A stretch of 39,893 nt of DNA, from assembly GCF_003459245.1 (NCBI RefSeq), contig NZ_QRVG01000015.1:1-39893 (forward strand). Reading direction: 5' to 3'. A program made the translations under genes and the position numbers. Shown here one piece after another: positions 39,143-39,893 of this stretch. Numbering within the stretch: the stretch's first letter is position 1; each line of letters starts with the position of its first letter. This stretch comes from Collinsella sp. AF23-2 (GTDB lineage: Bacteria; Actinomycetota; Coriobacteriia; Coriobacteriales; Coriobacteriaceae). The notes under the pieces were generated by a model that saw only the letters and a list, made by a program, of their open reading frames with translations, did no database searches and was not told where the DNA came from.

Positions 39143-39802
39143 ATGAAGAAGACCCTGTGGACGAGAAGATCGGCGCTCGCGCTTTTTTGCTGTGCTGCTA
39201 CCGGCCTTGCGGGCATGAGGGTGAGCGTCGTTAACGGGAACCGGACGGTCATTCCTGAGAAATATTACGCGGAGGGCGAATGGCTCTCGATGGATGGAGC
39301 GTTTCTGGGGTCGAAGGATGTGGTGACTGATGGGTATTCGTTTTGCATAGACGGGGCAGAGTTGCTCACGCCGCGCGAGTATCTCAAACGAGCACATGAC
39401 GATTATTCAAAATATGGCACCGTGGATACGAAAACGAGACTGAAGGATGCCGACATCACGTGCGTTATCGCCGTAAAGATGCGTGTCAGAAATAGGGATA
39501 ATATCGACGGTGGAATCAAAGCGTATGTTTGGCATCTGGTTCCGGAGTCTGCGCCAAACTATGATTTTGTAGTCAATACCGATCTGATAACGCAAGCCAT
39601 GCCGGTCCTTGGCGGCTCTGCTGCGTTTGCCGTGGAGGTTGGGGCAGAAAACGAGTTGCTCGTCCCATTTATGATGCAGAACACCAACGACTATTTCGAA
39701 GGTTACGAGACCGTCCGTTTTGAGAAAGCATTTCCCGGGACTTACACGATGAAGATGACCGATCTGCCGGAGCGGAGGCTCTTAAGGTTTGAAGTGAAAT
39801 AG
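39143..39802 (+). CDS. Membrane-anchored exported protein of unknown function
   Basis: The 219-residue protein has an N-terminal RR-containing hydrophobic signal or anchor (KKTLWTRRSALALFCCAAT) and a beta-rich outer domain of about 185 residues. It could belong to the DUF5028-type group common beside such loci in Coriobacteriia, but I cannot confirm this. The ATG at 39143 is preferred because AAAGG at 39127-39131 is 11 nt upstream; GTG 39134 is only 2 nt away. It is the last gene of the secreted-protein/ABC operon. It may receive or sense the transported molecule outside the membrane. Confidence 0.7.
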   Translation: MKKTLWTRRSALALFCCAATGLAGMRVSVVNGNRTVIPEKYYAEGEWLSMDGAFLGSKDVVTDGYSFCIDGAELLTPREYLKRAHDDYSKYGTVDTKTRLKDADITCVIAVKMRVRNRDNIDGGIKAYVWHLVPESAPNYDFVVNTDLITQAMPVLGGSAAFAVEVGAENELLVPFMMQNTNDYFEGYETVRFEKAFPGTYTMKMTDLPERRLLRFEVK

Positions 39803-39840
39803 CTCGAGAGCAAGGCAAAACGGGTCCATTGGCGGTACGC

Positions 39841-39878
39841 GCGCCCGATTCCAGGCGCCCCGGCCCGGAATCGGGCGC
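39841..39878 (+). terminator. Hairpin after the ABC operon
   Basis: A perfect 12-bp stem (GCGCCCGATTCC at 39841-39852 with 39867-39878) lies 38 bp after the last stop codon. No T-tract is seen before the window ends, so its role as a terminator is likely but unproven. Confidence 0.6.
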
Positions 39879-39893
39879 GGGACGAGGCGCCTT

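Overview
The window looks like a chromosome segment of a high-GC, Gram-positive Coriobacteriia gut bacterium, most likely Collinsella or a close relative. The signs are strong G/C third-position bias, an fha/pstP/rodA/pbpA/PASTA-kinase cell-wall cluster, a mannose-family PTS, membrane-bound LuxR regulators and an LAXTG-type sorting signal. The genus is inferred from gene content and style, not from a search.

Layout. (1) 1-5,550: a TetR regulator and a DUF5692-like membrane protein run leftward, divergent from a large Fe-S/FAD oxidoreductase with a GltD-like core. Two inverted-repeat operators lie between them. A strongly foldable RNA (4898-5032) separates the oxidoreductase from hypA. (2) 5,550-9,160: a regulatory region with three GTTTAAAC-type sites, then a mannose-family PTS operon (EIIAB, EIIC, EIID), a terminator and a DUF956/ManO gene. 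(3) 9,160-9,540: an array of alternating GGGAAAGTGCACCCC-type half-sites and tRNA-Arg(CCT). (4) 9,495-23,187: a 13.7-kb integrative mobilizable element inserted in the tRNA 3' end, bounded by a 48-bp direct repeat. It carries an XRE repressor, a 1,118-residue sortase-anchored coiled-coil/CAP surface protein, a small secreted protein with a CxxC/HxH module, an oriT-like structured region, mobC and a relaxase, a holin-like micro-ORF, a leader-peptide/terminator element ahead of three overlapping metallophosphoesterase genes, a coiled-coil protein, a winged-helix protein, an excisionase-like protein and a tyrosine integrase. It has no type IV secretion genes, so it would need helper conjugation functions. 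(5) 23,140-23,460: tRNA-fragment scars and terminators. (6) 23,466-33,526: a leftward, tightly coupled operon for phosphorylation-controlled cell-wall growth: membrane kinase, FhaA-like, FhaB-like, PP2C phosphatase, a fused SEDS glycosyltransferase-transpeptidase, and a PASTA kinase. (7) 33,683-33,821: a second array of the same dispersed half-sites. (8) 33,964-39,802: a membrane regulator built as two tandem [membrane bundle + LuxR HTH] halves, followed by a co-oriented operon of a small secreted protein, two ABC membrane subunits, an ABC ATPase and a membrane-anchored exported protein.

How the parts work together. The cell-wall operon joins sensing of muropeptide (PASTA kinase), phosphothreonine readers (FHA proteins), a reversing phosphatase and the synthase itself in one transcript. 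The last locus resembles a secreted peptide with its transporter or immunity system and a membrane-bound regulator. The element pairs mobility functions with a surface adhesin-like protein and a cytoplasmic phosphoesterase cassette that appears to be controlled by attenuation. The strongest candidates for undescribed biology are the RNA before hypA, the attenuator plus phosphoesterase cassette, the covarying 84-bp repeats at the element's left end, and the secreted-protein/ABC/twin-LuxR locus.
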